A stretch of DNA of 6,826 nt from CAMEON01 sp964427175 (GCA_964427175.1 CAYRTP010000141.1:1-6826); one strand, 5' to 3'. Positions 1 through 5,651 are shown, numbered from the stretch's first letter. Notes: generated by a model not told the origin, from the letters alone. Program-made: numbers and translations.

Positions 1-285
1 GTAAGCACGCACCAGGGGAGCGGGACGGTACATCTTGTAGAAGGAACGGATCTCCTCGGGAATTTCGATGTAGGGAGTGGTGTCATCCAGCTCCTGCTTG
101 ATCAGCTCGTCGCAGAACACGGGGCGCAGGTCCTCGTAGGACATGGGCTGCAGGGTCTCGGCGTTGAGCAGAGGAGCGGGCTTATTCTTCATATCAGCGC
201 GGAGGTTGTACCATGCCTTAGGCATATCCTCCTCACTGATGTAAATTTTATAGGGGATTTCTTTCTTCATTTCTTGGGTGCTCAT
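1..285 (-). CDS. trpB: TrpB2-type tryptophan synthase beta chain, N-terminal 95 residues (cut by window edge)
   Basis: PLP-dependent enzyme that joins indole to serine to make tryptophan. Only the N-terminus is visible. The product begins MSTQEMKKEIPYKIYISEED. Residues 75-94 contain the IPEEIR...YRPAPLVRA block that precedes the PLP domain. In classical TrpB1 the equivalent R-P-T-x-L block lies near residue 50-60; here it is at about 87-91, which fits the longer N-terminus of the TrpB2 (TrpB-like) subgroup. The catalytic lysine and glycine-rich phosphate loop lie outside the window. The ATG at 285 is set by an AAGGAG at 294-299, eight bases upstream. The gene sits behind a T-box with a tryptophan specifier, which independently supports a role in Trp supply. 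Whether a trpA gene follows cannot be seen; many TrpB2 genes are orphans that may salvage free indole (family knowledge, not shown here). Confidence 0.88.
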   Translation of the reverse strand, partial: MSTQEMKKEIPYKIYISEEDMPKAWYNLRADMKNKPAPLLNAETLQPMSYEDLRPVFCDELIKQELDDTTPYIEIPEEIRSFYKMYRPAPLVRAY

Positions 286-298
286 AATCTATTCTCCT

Positions 299-382
299 TT
301 ATGGTAAAATCGTATTTTGATGGTGTACACGGTGAAGCGATTCACGTCGCCATCGCCGTCCGCTTTTTCTGTATGGGTACAT
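299..382 (-). CDS. Possible 27-residue leader ORF between T-box terminator and trpB2
   Basis: An ATG at 382-380 is preceded by a full AGGAGG (387-392) with four bases between. It opens 27 sense codons and ends with TAA at 301-299. That stop overlaps the AAGGAG of trpB2 by one base. The predicted peptide begins MYPYRKSGRRWRRESLHRVH. It is very basic (six Arg, one Lys, three His) and has a single Trp at residue 11. It would be translated only in transcripts that pass the T-box terminator. The overlap suggests translational coupling to trpB2, with ribosomes stopping on the trpB2 Shine-Dalgarno. The good ribosome binding site and the overlap are seen directly; coding function is inference. I recognise no family, and a chance ORF with a fortuitous AGGAGG remains quite possible. 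Confidence 0.35.
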   Translation of the reverse strand: MYPYRKSGRRWRRESLHRVHHQNTILP

Positions 383-404
383 AATGCCTCCTGCGGGCTA
401 AATG

Positions 405-442
405 AAAAAGCCCCGAACAAAGTGATAAAACTTTGTTTCGGG
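405..442 (-). terminator. T-box intrinsic terminator
   Basis: On the minus strand CCCGAAACAAAG (442-431) pairs with CTTTGTTCGGGG (422-411) with one bulged A. The loop is TTTTATCA and the hairpin is followed by GC and TTTTT (409-405). The 5' arm shares its CCC with the antiterminator, so the two structures are mutually exclusive. Confidence 0.93.
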
Positions 443-458
443 ACGAATTCCAACGAAT

Positions 459-477
459 CCGCGGTACCACCCAAATT
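459..477 (-). promoter_or_regulatory. T-box sequence with tRNA acceptor-binding bulge UGGU
   Basis: Minus-strand AATTTGGGTGGTACCGCGG. The UGGN bulge that pairs with the NCCA end of uncharged tRNA reads UGGU. GGG and GCG form the two antiterminator helices with CGUCCC at 446-441. Confidence 0.93.
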
Positions 478-595
478 GAGGTCATCCGACCTCCGCTCTA
501 TGCATACGGTTATATGCCGCGCGGGATAACGGGCGCGCCGCCCGTCAGGCACTACGCTCCACAGGCTTGCGGAGGTTCGTCCTGCCCTCGGAAGT

Positions 596-598
596 CCA
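596..598 (-). promoter_or_regulatory. T-box specifier codon UGG (Trp)
   Basis: The codon follows GUGAA and is followed by A, in the standard specifier-loop context. It is flanked by the GAAG/CUUC helix. The tryptophan assignment agrees with the trpB-like gene downstream. Confidence 0.9.
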
Positions 599-697
599 TT
601 CACAGGGGTTCCACACCGCATTTCCACCCTCAGCGGCTCTCTTGAGAGGAATTATCCCGGCTACTCTTCTTCGTCTTTGGTTTGAATCAATGAATGT

Positions 698-726
698 ATT
701 ATAGCACACTCCCCTATGTTTGTCAA
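698..726 (-). promoter_or_regulatory. Perfect-consensus sigma-A promoter of the T-box/trpB2 unit
   Basis: Minus strand: -35 TTGACA (726-721), a 17-base spacer, and -10 TATAAT (703-698), with TGC directly before it giving an extended -10. Short A-tracts lie just upstream at about 730-746, like an UP element. Transcription should start near 691. With a promoter this strong, output would be set mainly by the T-box. Confidence 0.92.
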
Positions 727-763
727 GGCTTTTTTGCAATTTTTTCGCCTGCTTCCTGCATTT

Positions 764-1414
764 TTACCAGGGGATTTGGGTGGATTTTGCCTCATATGCT
801 ATAAGCTCACGGCGAATATGGACCGCTCTGTGGGCATCAATCGGGGAATACTTCCCTGTTTCCCCGATTTCAAGCAATTGACCGACGTGGTGGTACCCGA
901 AAATACGGGGCGGGACGTGGGTAACGATATCCGACAGATTCCGAATGACCGTGAAGGTTTGCCATCGATCAGCCAGCTCTGCAGTTAACCTGCCCCACAG
1001 TATGCGGGGACAGCCGAAGCCGTAGCCGTTCAAGCCGGCGCGCAGGTCGGAGCGATGAAACCACACGTATTCGTGGCAAAAGATCGCCAACGCCGCTCCG
1101 TGGGAATAGCCGACTATCGTAATCCTCGTGATCGTCGGATCTGTGATGAGAGGGTGTATCCTGGGGACCAAAGAGAGCCAGGCTTTCAGAAAGCCACGGT
1201 GAGCATACCAGACCGTCTTTCCGTTGCGGCGGTATGCGGATGCGGGAAAATCCAGATTTTTGATCCAGTCGGCCGTACCGTCGGAATCCTGGAAATAGAG
1301 GATCAGATGACCGTCCGTGCGACCACCTATTCGATCGTAGGCATAGTCGGTGTGGGTTGGAGTAGTGATGTAATCCCGCTTGACACAACGGGTGAACAGG
1401 TAGGATAAAGTCAT
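764..1414 (-). CDS. Class 3 lipase-like alpha/beta hydrolase
   Basis: Predicted 216-residue cytoplasmic hydrolase of the lipase class 3 fold; no signal peptide or membrane segment is visible. Residues 41-80 read like the family N-terminal block: an F-x-(D/S)-x-G-T-A-DW-x-x-NLDF stretch, then V-x-x-AHRGFLKAW. The nucleophile elbow GYSHG is at 102-106 (Ser104). The acid is probably Asp162 in NLSDIVTHVPP, and the catalytic His is probably His195 or His199 near the end. The substrate is unknown; it may act on an ester or lipid. The ATG at 1414 is chosen because GGAGG (1420-1424) lies five bases upstream. A TTG at 1465 overlapping the tyrA stop would add 17 residues but has no ribosome binding site. 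The start is buried in a long hairpin (1412-1456). Last gene of the operon, with no clear terminator after it. Confidence 0.82.
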   Translation of the reverse strand: MTLSYLFTRCVKRDYITTPTHTDYAYDRIGGRTDGHLILYFQDSDGTADWIKNLDFPASAYRRNGKTVWYAHRGFLKAWLSLVPRIHPLITDPTITRITIVGYSHGAALAIFCHEYVWFHRSDLRAGLNGYGFGCPRILWGRLTAELADRWQTFTVIRNLSDIVTHVPPRIFGYHHVGQLLEIGETGKYSPIDAHRAVHIRRELIAYEAKSTQIPW

Positions 1415-1456
1415 AGCCGCCTCCGCTTTTTTACAGAATATGCGGAGACGGCTATG
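1412..1456 (-). promoter_or_regulatory. 15-bp hairpin covering the ribosome binding site and start codon of the lipase-like gene
   Basis: In the minus-strand RNA, CAUAGCCGUCUCCGC (1456-1442) pairs over its full length with GCGGAGGCGGCUAUG (1426-1412), around a 15-base A-rich loop. One of the 15 pairs is G-U (1420 with 1448); in plus-strand RNA the same position would be a C-A mismatch. The 3' arm contains the GGAGG and ends exactly at the ATG. The 5' arm starts five bases after the tyrA stop. No T-run follows, so it is not a terminator. It probably makes translation of the hydrolase depend on ribosomes arriving from tyrA. Confidence 0.75.
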
Positions 1457-1461
1457 GGGGA

Positions 1462-2307
1462 TCAAATCATTTGGTTGTGGAAGTAGACGGCGCGTTTGTG
1501 GGTGGAATCCTTCATCATCTCGGAGATGGCATCTCGGTCGTCTGAAGCGATGGCATCGCGGTAATCCTGCAGATGGCGGATCAGACCGTCGATTTCGGAG
1601 ATGAGGTAATCCTTATTATCCAAAAAGATTTCGCTCCACATACGGTCGTTCAGGGCGGCAACTCGGGTCATATCGCGGAAGGAGCCTGCAGAGAGGCCCT
1701 CATGACGGGCGGCTGTGTCGCTACGGATATAGGAGGAGGACAGAACGTGGGCCAACTGGGAGGTACAGGCGATGACGGCATCGTGCTCATCGGCGGTGAC
1801 CTTAGTGATGCGTCCAAAGCCCAGGGACTTGAAATAGTCGCTGACATAGGCCACGGTGGTCTTGGGTTCCTCGGGGTCGGGGGTGATGATCATGGATGCG
1901 CCCTTGTACAGGTCGGCTTTGGCAGACTCGTAGCCCCAGCATTCCCGTCCCGCCATGGGGTGACCGCCGATGAAGGTGAAGCCGTACTGCTCCGACAGTT
2001 TCTTACCCTCGGCGCAGATGGCCCGTTTGATACCGCAGCAGTCCATGACGATGGTACCTCGCCGTACGTGAGGAGCGATCTCTCCCAGCACGGTCAGGGC
2101 GGCTCTGGGGTACAGCGCGATCAGGATCATGTCGCATACGTGGGTATTGGCATCTGTTAAGGTGCCGTCCACCGTTCCGCTACCCAGCGCGGCACGCATG
2201 GTGTTCTCGTTTGTGTCACGGCCCAGGACGGTATCGTGAGTGTTTTCGTGAATGCAGGAAGCCAGGGACGCACCAATCAGACCCAGGCCGATAATTCCGA
2301 TAGTCAT
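1462..2307 (-). CDS. tyrA: Prephenate dehydrogenase (TyrA), no ACT domain
   Basis: Oxidative decarboxylation of prephenate to 4-hydroxyphenylpyruvate, the committed step to tyrosine; cytoplasmic. 281 residues. The N-terminal Rossmann domain opens with GLGLIG (7-12). Asp31 after the second strand suggests preference for NAD over NADP (inference from Rossmann folds). The GGHPMAG block at 114-120 carries the conserved His116. The helical C-terminal half has TSQLAHV (182-188, His187) and GSFRDMTR (208-215, Arg211 and Arg215), all typical of the family. The protein ends soon after the helical dimer domain, so the ACT regulatory domain present in Bacillus-type TyrA (about 370 residues) is absent. 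Start ATG 2307 follows AAGGA. It lies 36 bases after the SGNH gene in the same operon, and its stop is five bases before the hairpin over the next gene's start. Confidence 0.95.
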   Translation of the reverse strand: MTIGIIGLGLIGASLASCIHENTHDTVLGRDTNENTMRAALGSGTVDGTLTDANTHVCDMILIALYPRAALTVLGEIAPHVRRGTIVMDCCGIKRAICAEGKKLSEQYGFTFIGGHPMAGRECWGYESAKADLYKGASMIITPDPEEPKTTVAYVSDYFKSLGFGRITKVTADEHDAVIACTSQLAHVLSSSYIRSDTAARHEGLSAGSFRDMTRVAALNDRMWSEIFLDNKDYLISEIDGLIRHLQDYRDAIASDDRDAISEMMKDSTHKRAVYFHNQMI

Positions 2308-2343
2308 AATGCTTTTCCTTCTTTGGTTTTGAATGATATTTGT

Positions 2344-2979
2344 TTACAGAGCCGTCAGAAATGCCGCCAGACGCTCGGCCATACGATGCGCGCCTGCGTC
2401 ATTGGGGTGAAGTCCGTCGGGCATGAATAGCTCGCGCTGGGCGGGAATGTCGGGACAGATTCCTGCTGTGCGGTAGAGATCCAGCACGGGGAGAGAGTAG
2501 TAGTTGGCCACCCGGATGATGGCATCGGCATAGTCCGAGAGGGGCTTACCCGTATTCGCGCAGGGATTGTTGCCGCCCGCGCGCTGGAGAGGAGTCATGA
2601 TGACGATACGAGCAGAGGGATATTTGCGGATCAAGCCCTCAAACAGGACGTGGCAGGCACCGATGAAGGTATCGGTGGTACGGTCGCCCCAGCCACCGAA
2701 GGGAACGTTTCCGTGTCCGTAATCATTGGTACCGCCGAATACCAGGATCAGGTCGGCGTTGTCATCCATGCCGAGGTAACGGTCGGTGAAAGCACCGCCG
2801 CAGTCGTCTCCTCCGATCTGCTTGGCGATGCGTGTACCGCTGATGCCGTAGTTGCGGACCTCGCGTGCACCGACCAGGCTTCCCAGGACGTTTTGATAGA
2901 TGTGCTCGGGGGCAGAAGTGCCCACTCCCTGGGTGATGCTGTCGCCCAGGACGTTGATGATCTTATCATGCAGATTCAT
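2344..2979 (-). CDS. SGNH/GDSL-family hydrolase
   Basis: Predicted 211-residue serine esterase/lipase of the SGNH superfamily. All four signature blocks are present: block I GDSIT (12-16) with nucleophile Ser14; block II GISGTR (45-50) with oxyanion Gly48; block III GTND (83-86) with Asn85; block V DGLHPN (188-193) with Asp188 and His191. There is no signal peptide, so the enzyme is probably cytoplasmic. The length is normal for the compact bacterial members (lysophospholipase, acyl-thioesterase or carbohydrate esterase types). The sequence alone does not fix the substrate. ATG 2979 is supported by AAGGAG seven bases upstream. It is second in the operon, 48 bases after the Nudix gene. Confidence 0.92.
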   Translation of the reverse strand: MNLHDKIINVLGDSITQGVGTSAPEHIYQNVLGSLVGAREVRNYGISGTRIAKQIGGDDCGGAFTDRYLGMDDNADLILVFGGTNDYGHGNVPFGGWGDRTTDTFIGACHVLFEGLIRKYPSARIVIMTPLQRAGGNNPCANTGKPLSDYADAIIRVANYYSLPVLDLYRTAGICPDIPAQRELFMPDGLHPNDAGAHRMAERLAAFLTAL

Positions 2980-3027
2980 ATTGCAGCTCCTTATGTGTAT
3001 TGAGTGTGTGAAAAATGTTCGGGATAG

Positions 3028-3594
3028 TCAAATACCCTTTTTCTTCATGGCCCAGACCTTGAGTACCGCCGCTTGGGTCTTGGCATCCTGGATTTCACCG
3101 TTCAGGATCATGTCCACCATTTCCTCCAGGGGGACTTTGACAATCTCCAAAAACTCATCCTCGTCGGGATCCCAATCGCCTTGGGTCATATCCTCGGCCA
3201 GGTAGATGTAGATGATCTCGGTCAGAAGGGCGGGAGAGGTGGCCAGGGGGCCGATATCGGTGAGTTTGCCGGGAGTATAGCCGGTTTCCTCACGAAGCTC
3301 CCTCAGAGCGGCCTCGCGGTGGTCTTCCCCGATATAGTCAAATTTGCCCGCAGGGATCTCCAGCGTGACACGGTTCAGAGCGTAGCGATGCTGACGAACG
3401 CAGACCACCTCACCTTCACGGGTCAGAGGGACCACGGCTACGGCACCGTTATGCTTGCAGTATTCCCGCATACCTTGCTCACCGTTGGGAAGATTGATGA
3501 TATCTTTATAGAGGTGGAGAACCTTGCCGTCGAAGATCAGCTCGGACGAGGCTTGGGTTTCCTTGAAGTAGGATTCGGGCTTTTGGTATTGCAT
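3028..3594 (-). CDS. Nudix hydrolase, ADP-ribose pyrophosphatase type
   Basis: Predicted to hydrolyse ADP-ribose (or related nucleoside diphosphate sugars) to AMP and ribose 5-phosphate; cytoplasmic, Mg-dependent. 188 residues. The order of elements fits the NudF/ADPRase group: HNGAVAVVPL (48-57), VRQHRYA (66-72), LEIPAGK (78-84), then the Nudix box from Gly83 through RELREETGY (98-106). Pro121 lies 15 residues after the box, the position described as the ADP-ribose pyrophosphatase marker. The box has six residues instead of five between its first Gly and Glu90. ATG 3594 is preceded by AAGGAGG eight bases upstream. First gene of the minus-strand operon, about 25 bases from the predicted transcription start. 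Confidence 0.93.
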   Translation of the reverse strand: MQYQKPESYFKETQASSELIFDGKVLHLYKDIINLPNGEQGMREYCKHNGAVAVVPLTREGEVVCVRQHRYALNRVTLEIPAGKFDYIGEDHREAALRELREETGYTPGKLTDIGPLATSPALLTEIIYIYLAEDMTQGDWDPDEDEFLEIVKVPLEEMVDMILNGEIQDAKTQAAVLKVWAMKKKGI

Positions 3595-3626
3595 GGTGTT
3601 TGCCTCCTTATAAAAGTTCCGAAACT

Positions 3627-3655
3627 ATTATACCGCATTTCTCGAAATTTGTAAA
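3627..3655 (-). promoter_or_regulatory. Promoter of the Nudix-SGNH-tyrA-lipase operon
   Basis: Minus strand: -35 TTTACA (3655-3650), 17-base spacer, -10 TATAAT (3632-3627). This gives a short leader of about 25 bases before the Nudix start codon. Confidence 0.87.
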
Positions 3656-3663
3656 GAATAATC

Positions 3664-3692
3664 TTGAAATTTTCTGAAAGATATGGTAAAAT
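3664..3692 (+). promoter_or_regulatory. Promoter of the tcdA-lipid kinase unit
   Basis: Plus strand: -35 TTGAAA (3664-3669), 17-base spacer, -10 TAAAAT (3687-3692), with TGG before it as an extended -10. Its -35 lies only eight bases from the -35 of the divergent Nudix promoter. Confidence 0.8.
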
Positions 3693-3707
3693 ATTACGTA
3701 GAATTCA

Positions 3708-3729
3708 CAATCATGTTGTATCATGATTG
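3708..3729 (+). repeat. Inverted repeat in the tcdA 5' leader
   Basis: CAATCATG (3708-3715) and CATGATTG (3722-3729) form a perfect 8-bp inverted repeat around TTGTAT. It begins about ten bases after the predicted start of transcription and ends nine bases before the AAAAGGAG ribosome binding site. It could be an RNA hairpin or a dyad for a dimeric repressor; nothing in the window identifies a partner. Confidence 0.6.
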
Positions 3730-3752
3730 CAGAACCGAAAAGGAGATCCATC

Positions 3753-4466
3753 ATGCAAAGACCTATTCCCCCGGAACACACCCGTACTACCGCCCTTTTA
3801 TCTGAGGAGGGCATGGACCGCCTGGAAGCCGCTCGGGTAGCGGTGTTCGGAGTTGGCGGTGTGGGCGGTCACCTGGCCGAGGCTTTGGCTCGGGCGGGCA
3901 TCGGTCATATTACGCTGGTGGATCGGGATACTGTATCCTTATCCAATATCAACCGCCAGGCAGTGGCACTCCATTCCACTGTGGGGAAACCCAAGGTAGC
4001 GGTGATGGCCGAGCGGATCCGCGACATCAATCCTGCTTGCCGCGTAGAGACCTTTGAGACGTTCTACCTCCCCGAGACCGCCGATGCTTTTGATTTGTCG
4101 GGCTTTGATTTTGTAGCGGACTGCGTGGATACCGTTGCCGCCAAGATCGAACTGGCTGTGCGGTGTGAGGCCGCGGGAACTCCCCTGATCGCGGCTATGG
4201 GGGCAGGCAATAAGCTGTATCCCGAGCGGTTCCGTATCAGCGATATATCCAAGACCGAGACCGATCCCCTTGCCCGCGTCATGCGGCGGGAGTTGAAGAA
4301 ACGAGGGGTCAAAAAGCTCCTCTGCGCCTGGTCTGATGAGCCCCCGCGAGATTCCAATATCATAGGCGATAACGGTAAGCCTGCGCCTGCCAGCATATCC
4401 TTCGTCCCCTCGGCTATGGGACTCGTGATGGCGGGTGAGATCATTCGCGCGCTTTCCGGGGTCTGA
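3753..4466 (+). CDS. tcdA: tRNA threonylcarbamoyladenosine dehydratase (TcdA/CsdL, E1-like)
   Basis: ATP-dependent cyclisation of t6A37 to ct6A37 in ANN-decoding tRNAs. 237 residues, near the usual length. It has the E1/ThiF/MoeB-like Rossmann core: GVGGVG (33-38) for ATP, LVDRD (55-59), NINRQ (65-69) and DCVDT (123-127). TcdA-like features follow: AMGAGNKLYPERF (148-160), ISKTETDPLARVMRREL (165-181) and the Cys191 block KLLCAWSDEPP. The arginine-rich DPLARVMR segment separates it from MoeB and ThiF, which also carry zinc-binding CxxC pairs that are absent here. ATG 3753 is chosen because AAGGAG (3739-3744) sits eight bases upstream; an in-frame ATG at 3723 lies inside the leader repeat and has no ribosome binding site. 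It is followed 52 bases later by the lipid kinase, probably in the same transcript. Confidence 0.93.
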   Translation: MQRPIPPEHTRTTALLSEEGMDRLEAARVAVFGVGGVGGHLAEALARAGIGHITLVDRDTVSLSNINRQAVALHSTVGKPKVAVMAERIRDINPACRVETFETFYLPETADAFDLSGFDFVADCVDTVAAKIELAVRCEAAGTPLIAAMGAGNKLYPERFRISDISKTETDPLARVMRRELKKRGVKKLLCAWSDEPPRDSNIIGDNGKPAPASISFVPSAMGLVMAGEIIRALSGV

Positions 4467-4518
4467 ATTGCCCGATGTATTCCGATAGATTACCTGATTG
4501 ATAAACGAGGTCACCATT

Positions 4519-5619
4519 ATGAATCAACCATCCTACAGCCTTCCTTTATATGAGCCTGCCCCCAAGGCAGTCTCCAAAAGCCGCCGTATCCTGCTGATCG
4601 TCAACCCCGTTTCGGGCCGTATGAAGACCAAAACGGGACTATTTGAGATTTTGGACGAGCTTTACCGCAAGGCTCCCGAGGAGCCTGTAACAGTCAAAGG
4701 TACTGCTAAAACGGCAGGGGCGGCTTCTGCTCTGCCGCTTCCTTTTGGCAATGTGACTATCACCACCCTGGGCGGGGAGCCCGACCCTGACCGAGAGGTG
4801 ACGGTTGTCCCCACCATGTACCGCGGTCACGCCACGCAAATGGCGGCATCCTCGGACCTGGGTGGGTACGATACCGTAGTCTGTTGCGGCGGTGACGGTA
4901 CGCTGAACGAGACCATCAGTGGATTGCTATCCATCCCTCCCAAAAAGCGGCCTCGGCTCGGGTACATTCCCGCGGGCAGTACCAATGACTTTGCCGCCAG
5001 CATCGGACTTTCGTCATCCTTGCGCGGTGCGGCGCGGACAGCGGTGGGAAATGGTGAAATGCCAATCGACATCGGCCTTTTCGCCCCCGCCAGCCGTGAG
5101 CGGAAATCTCGTTTCTTTTCTTACATTGCCTCCTTTGGCGCGTTTACTGCTGCTTCTTATTCCACGTCTCAGGTGGCCAAAAATATGCTGGGACACCTGG
5201 CTTACCTGATGGAGGGTGTCAAGGATATTGCCAATTTGCGGCCTCATCACGCTTCCTTTGATCTGTCCAACGGCCTCCATTTGGAGGGAGACTACGTATT
5301 CGGTGCGATCGCCAATACCACCTCCGCAGGCGGTGTGGTGAAGCTCCCTGCCGACCGCGTGTCCATGTCGGACGGTCAGTTTGAATTGCTGTTGATCCAT
5401 CATCCCAAGACTGCGCTGGATCTGAACAAGATCGCCACGGTCCTCTTGACCCAGGATTTTGATACCTGTCCCCTGGTGGATCTGTATCACACGGATCGTG
5501 TCCGTGTGACGCTGGAGGAGCCTCTTTCCTGGTCTTTGGATGGCGAGGAGGCTACGGGCGGAACCGTTATCGATATTACCTGCCTCCCCGGTGCGATTAC
5601 CCTGAAAATCAACGAATAA
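4519..5619 (+). CDS. Diacylglycerol kinase / YegS-type lipid kinase with an insertion
   Basis: Predicted ATP-dependent lipid kinase of the DAGK catalytic family (DgkB/YegS/BmrU), acting at the inner face of the membrane, probably on diacylglycerol or another lipid. 366 residues, longer than the usual 290-310. Motifs: NPVSG (29-33), TMYRGHATQMA (99-109), nucleotide-binding GGDGTLNE (124-131), PAGSTNDFA (151-159), and SLDGEE (339-344) near the C-terminus. About 66 residues separate NPVSG from the GHA block; in B. subtilis DgkB the gap is about 26, so roughly 40 extra residues (about 55-95) are inserted. The N-terminal extension before the fold is about 20 residues. ATG 4519 has GAGG eight bases upstream; an in-frame TTG at 4498 is less likely. 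It converges on the oadA-like gene at a shared terminator. Confidence 0.9.
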   Translation: MNQPSYSLPLYEPAPKAVSKSRRILLIVNPVSGRMKTKTGLFEILDELYRKAPEEPVTVKGTAKTAGAASALPLPFGNVTITTLGGEPDPDREVTVVPTMYRGHATQMAASSDLGGYDTVVCCGGDGTLNETISGLLSIPPKKRPRLGYIPAGSTNDFAASIGLSSSLRGAARTAVGNGEMPIDIGLFAPASRERKSRFFSYIASFGAFTAASYSTSQVAKNMLGHLAYLMEGVKDIANLRPHHASFDLSNGLHLEGDYVFGAIANTTSAGGVVKLPADRVSMSDGQFELLLIHHPKTALDLNKIATVLLTQDFDTCPLVDLYHTDRVRVTLEEPLSWSLDGEEATGGTVIDITCLPGAITLKINE

Positions 5620-5651
5620 AGAGAGAATCGCTTATTCACAACAATAAAATT

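Larger units (their letters stand above)
405..691 (-). ncRNA. T-box riboswitch leader, tryptophan (UGG) specifier, upstream of trpB2
   Basis: Reading the minus strand, the leader has the canonical T-box elements in order. Stem I carries the AGUA motif (665-662) opposite the specifier loop GUGAA-UGG-A. GAAG (669-666) pairs with CUUC (594-591) just below the loop, and a short CGGG/CCUG helix closes it above. The specifier codon UGG is at 598-596, so the sensed tRNA is tRNA-Trp. The AGAGAG and GGUGGAAA motifs of distal stem I follow within 600-640. A 6-bp hairpin with loop GGAU at 478-493 sits just before the conserved T-box GGGUGGUACCGCG (459-473). The antiterminator pairs GGG and GCG with the later CGUCCC, which is also the start of the terminator. 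Uncharged tRNA-Trp would favour the antiterminator and allow transcription of the downstream gene. Confidence 0.95.

Noticed and set aside
289..627. Minus-strand ORF of 112 codons overlapping the T-box leader
   Set aside because: It runs through the structured riboswitch and terminator, has no plausible ribosome binding site, and its sequence is explained by RNA structure.
1412..1456. Hairpin as a tyrA terminator
   Set aside because: The 3' arm is followed by ACTTTATCC on the minus strand, with no U-run. The T-run lies in the loop on the plus strand, where no gene needs ending.
1415..1465. TTG start overlapping the tyrA stop, adding 17 residues to the lipase-like protein
   Set aside because: No Shine-Dalgarno precedes it, and the extension is encoded by the hairpin. 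The ATG at 1414 has GGAGG at good spacing.
1573..2160. 195-codon plus-strand ORF opposite tyrA
   Set aside because: Antisense shadow of a well-supported gene; no recognisable domain, promoter or ribosome binding site.
3073..3654. 193-codon plus-strand ORF opposite the Nudix gene
   Set aside because: Antisense shadow that also runs into the promoter region; no motif and no ribosome binding site.
3723..3752. Upstream in-frame ATG for tcdA
   Set aside because: It lies inside the leader inverted repeat without a ribosome binding site; the ATG at 3753 has AAGGAG and gives the normal family N-terminus.
3939..4517. 192-codon minus-strand ORF opposite tcdA
   Set aside because: Antisense shadow of a gene with clear E1-like motifs.
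4498..4518. TTG start for the lipid kinase
   Set aside because: No Shine-Dalgarno; the ATG at 4519 has GAGG at eight bases.
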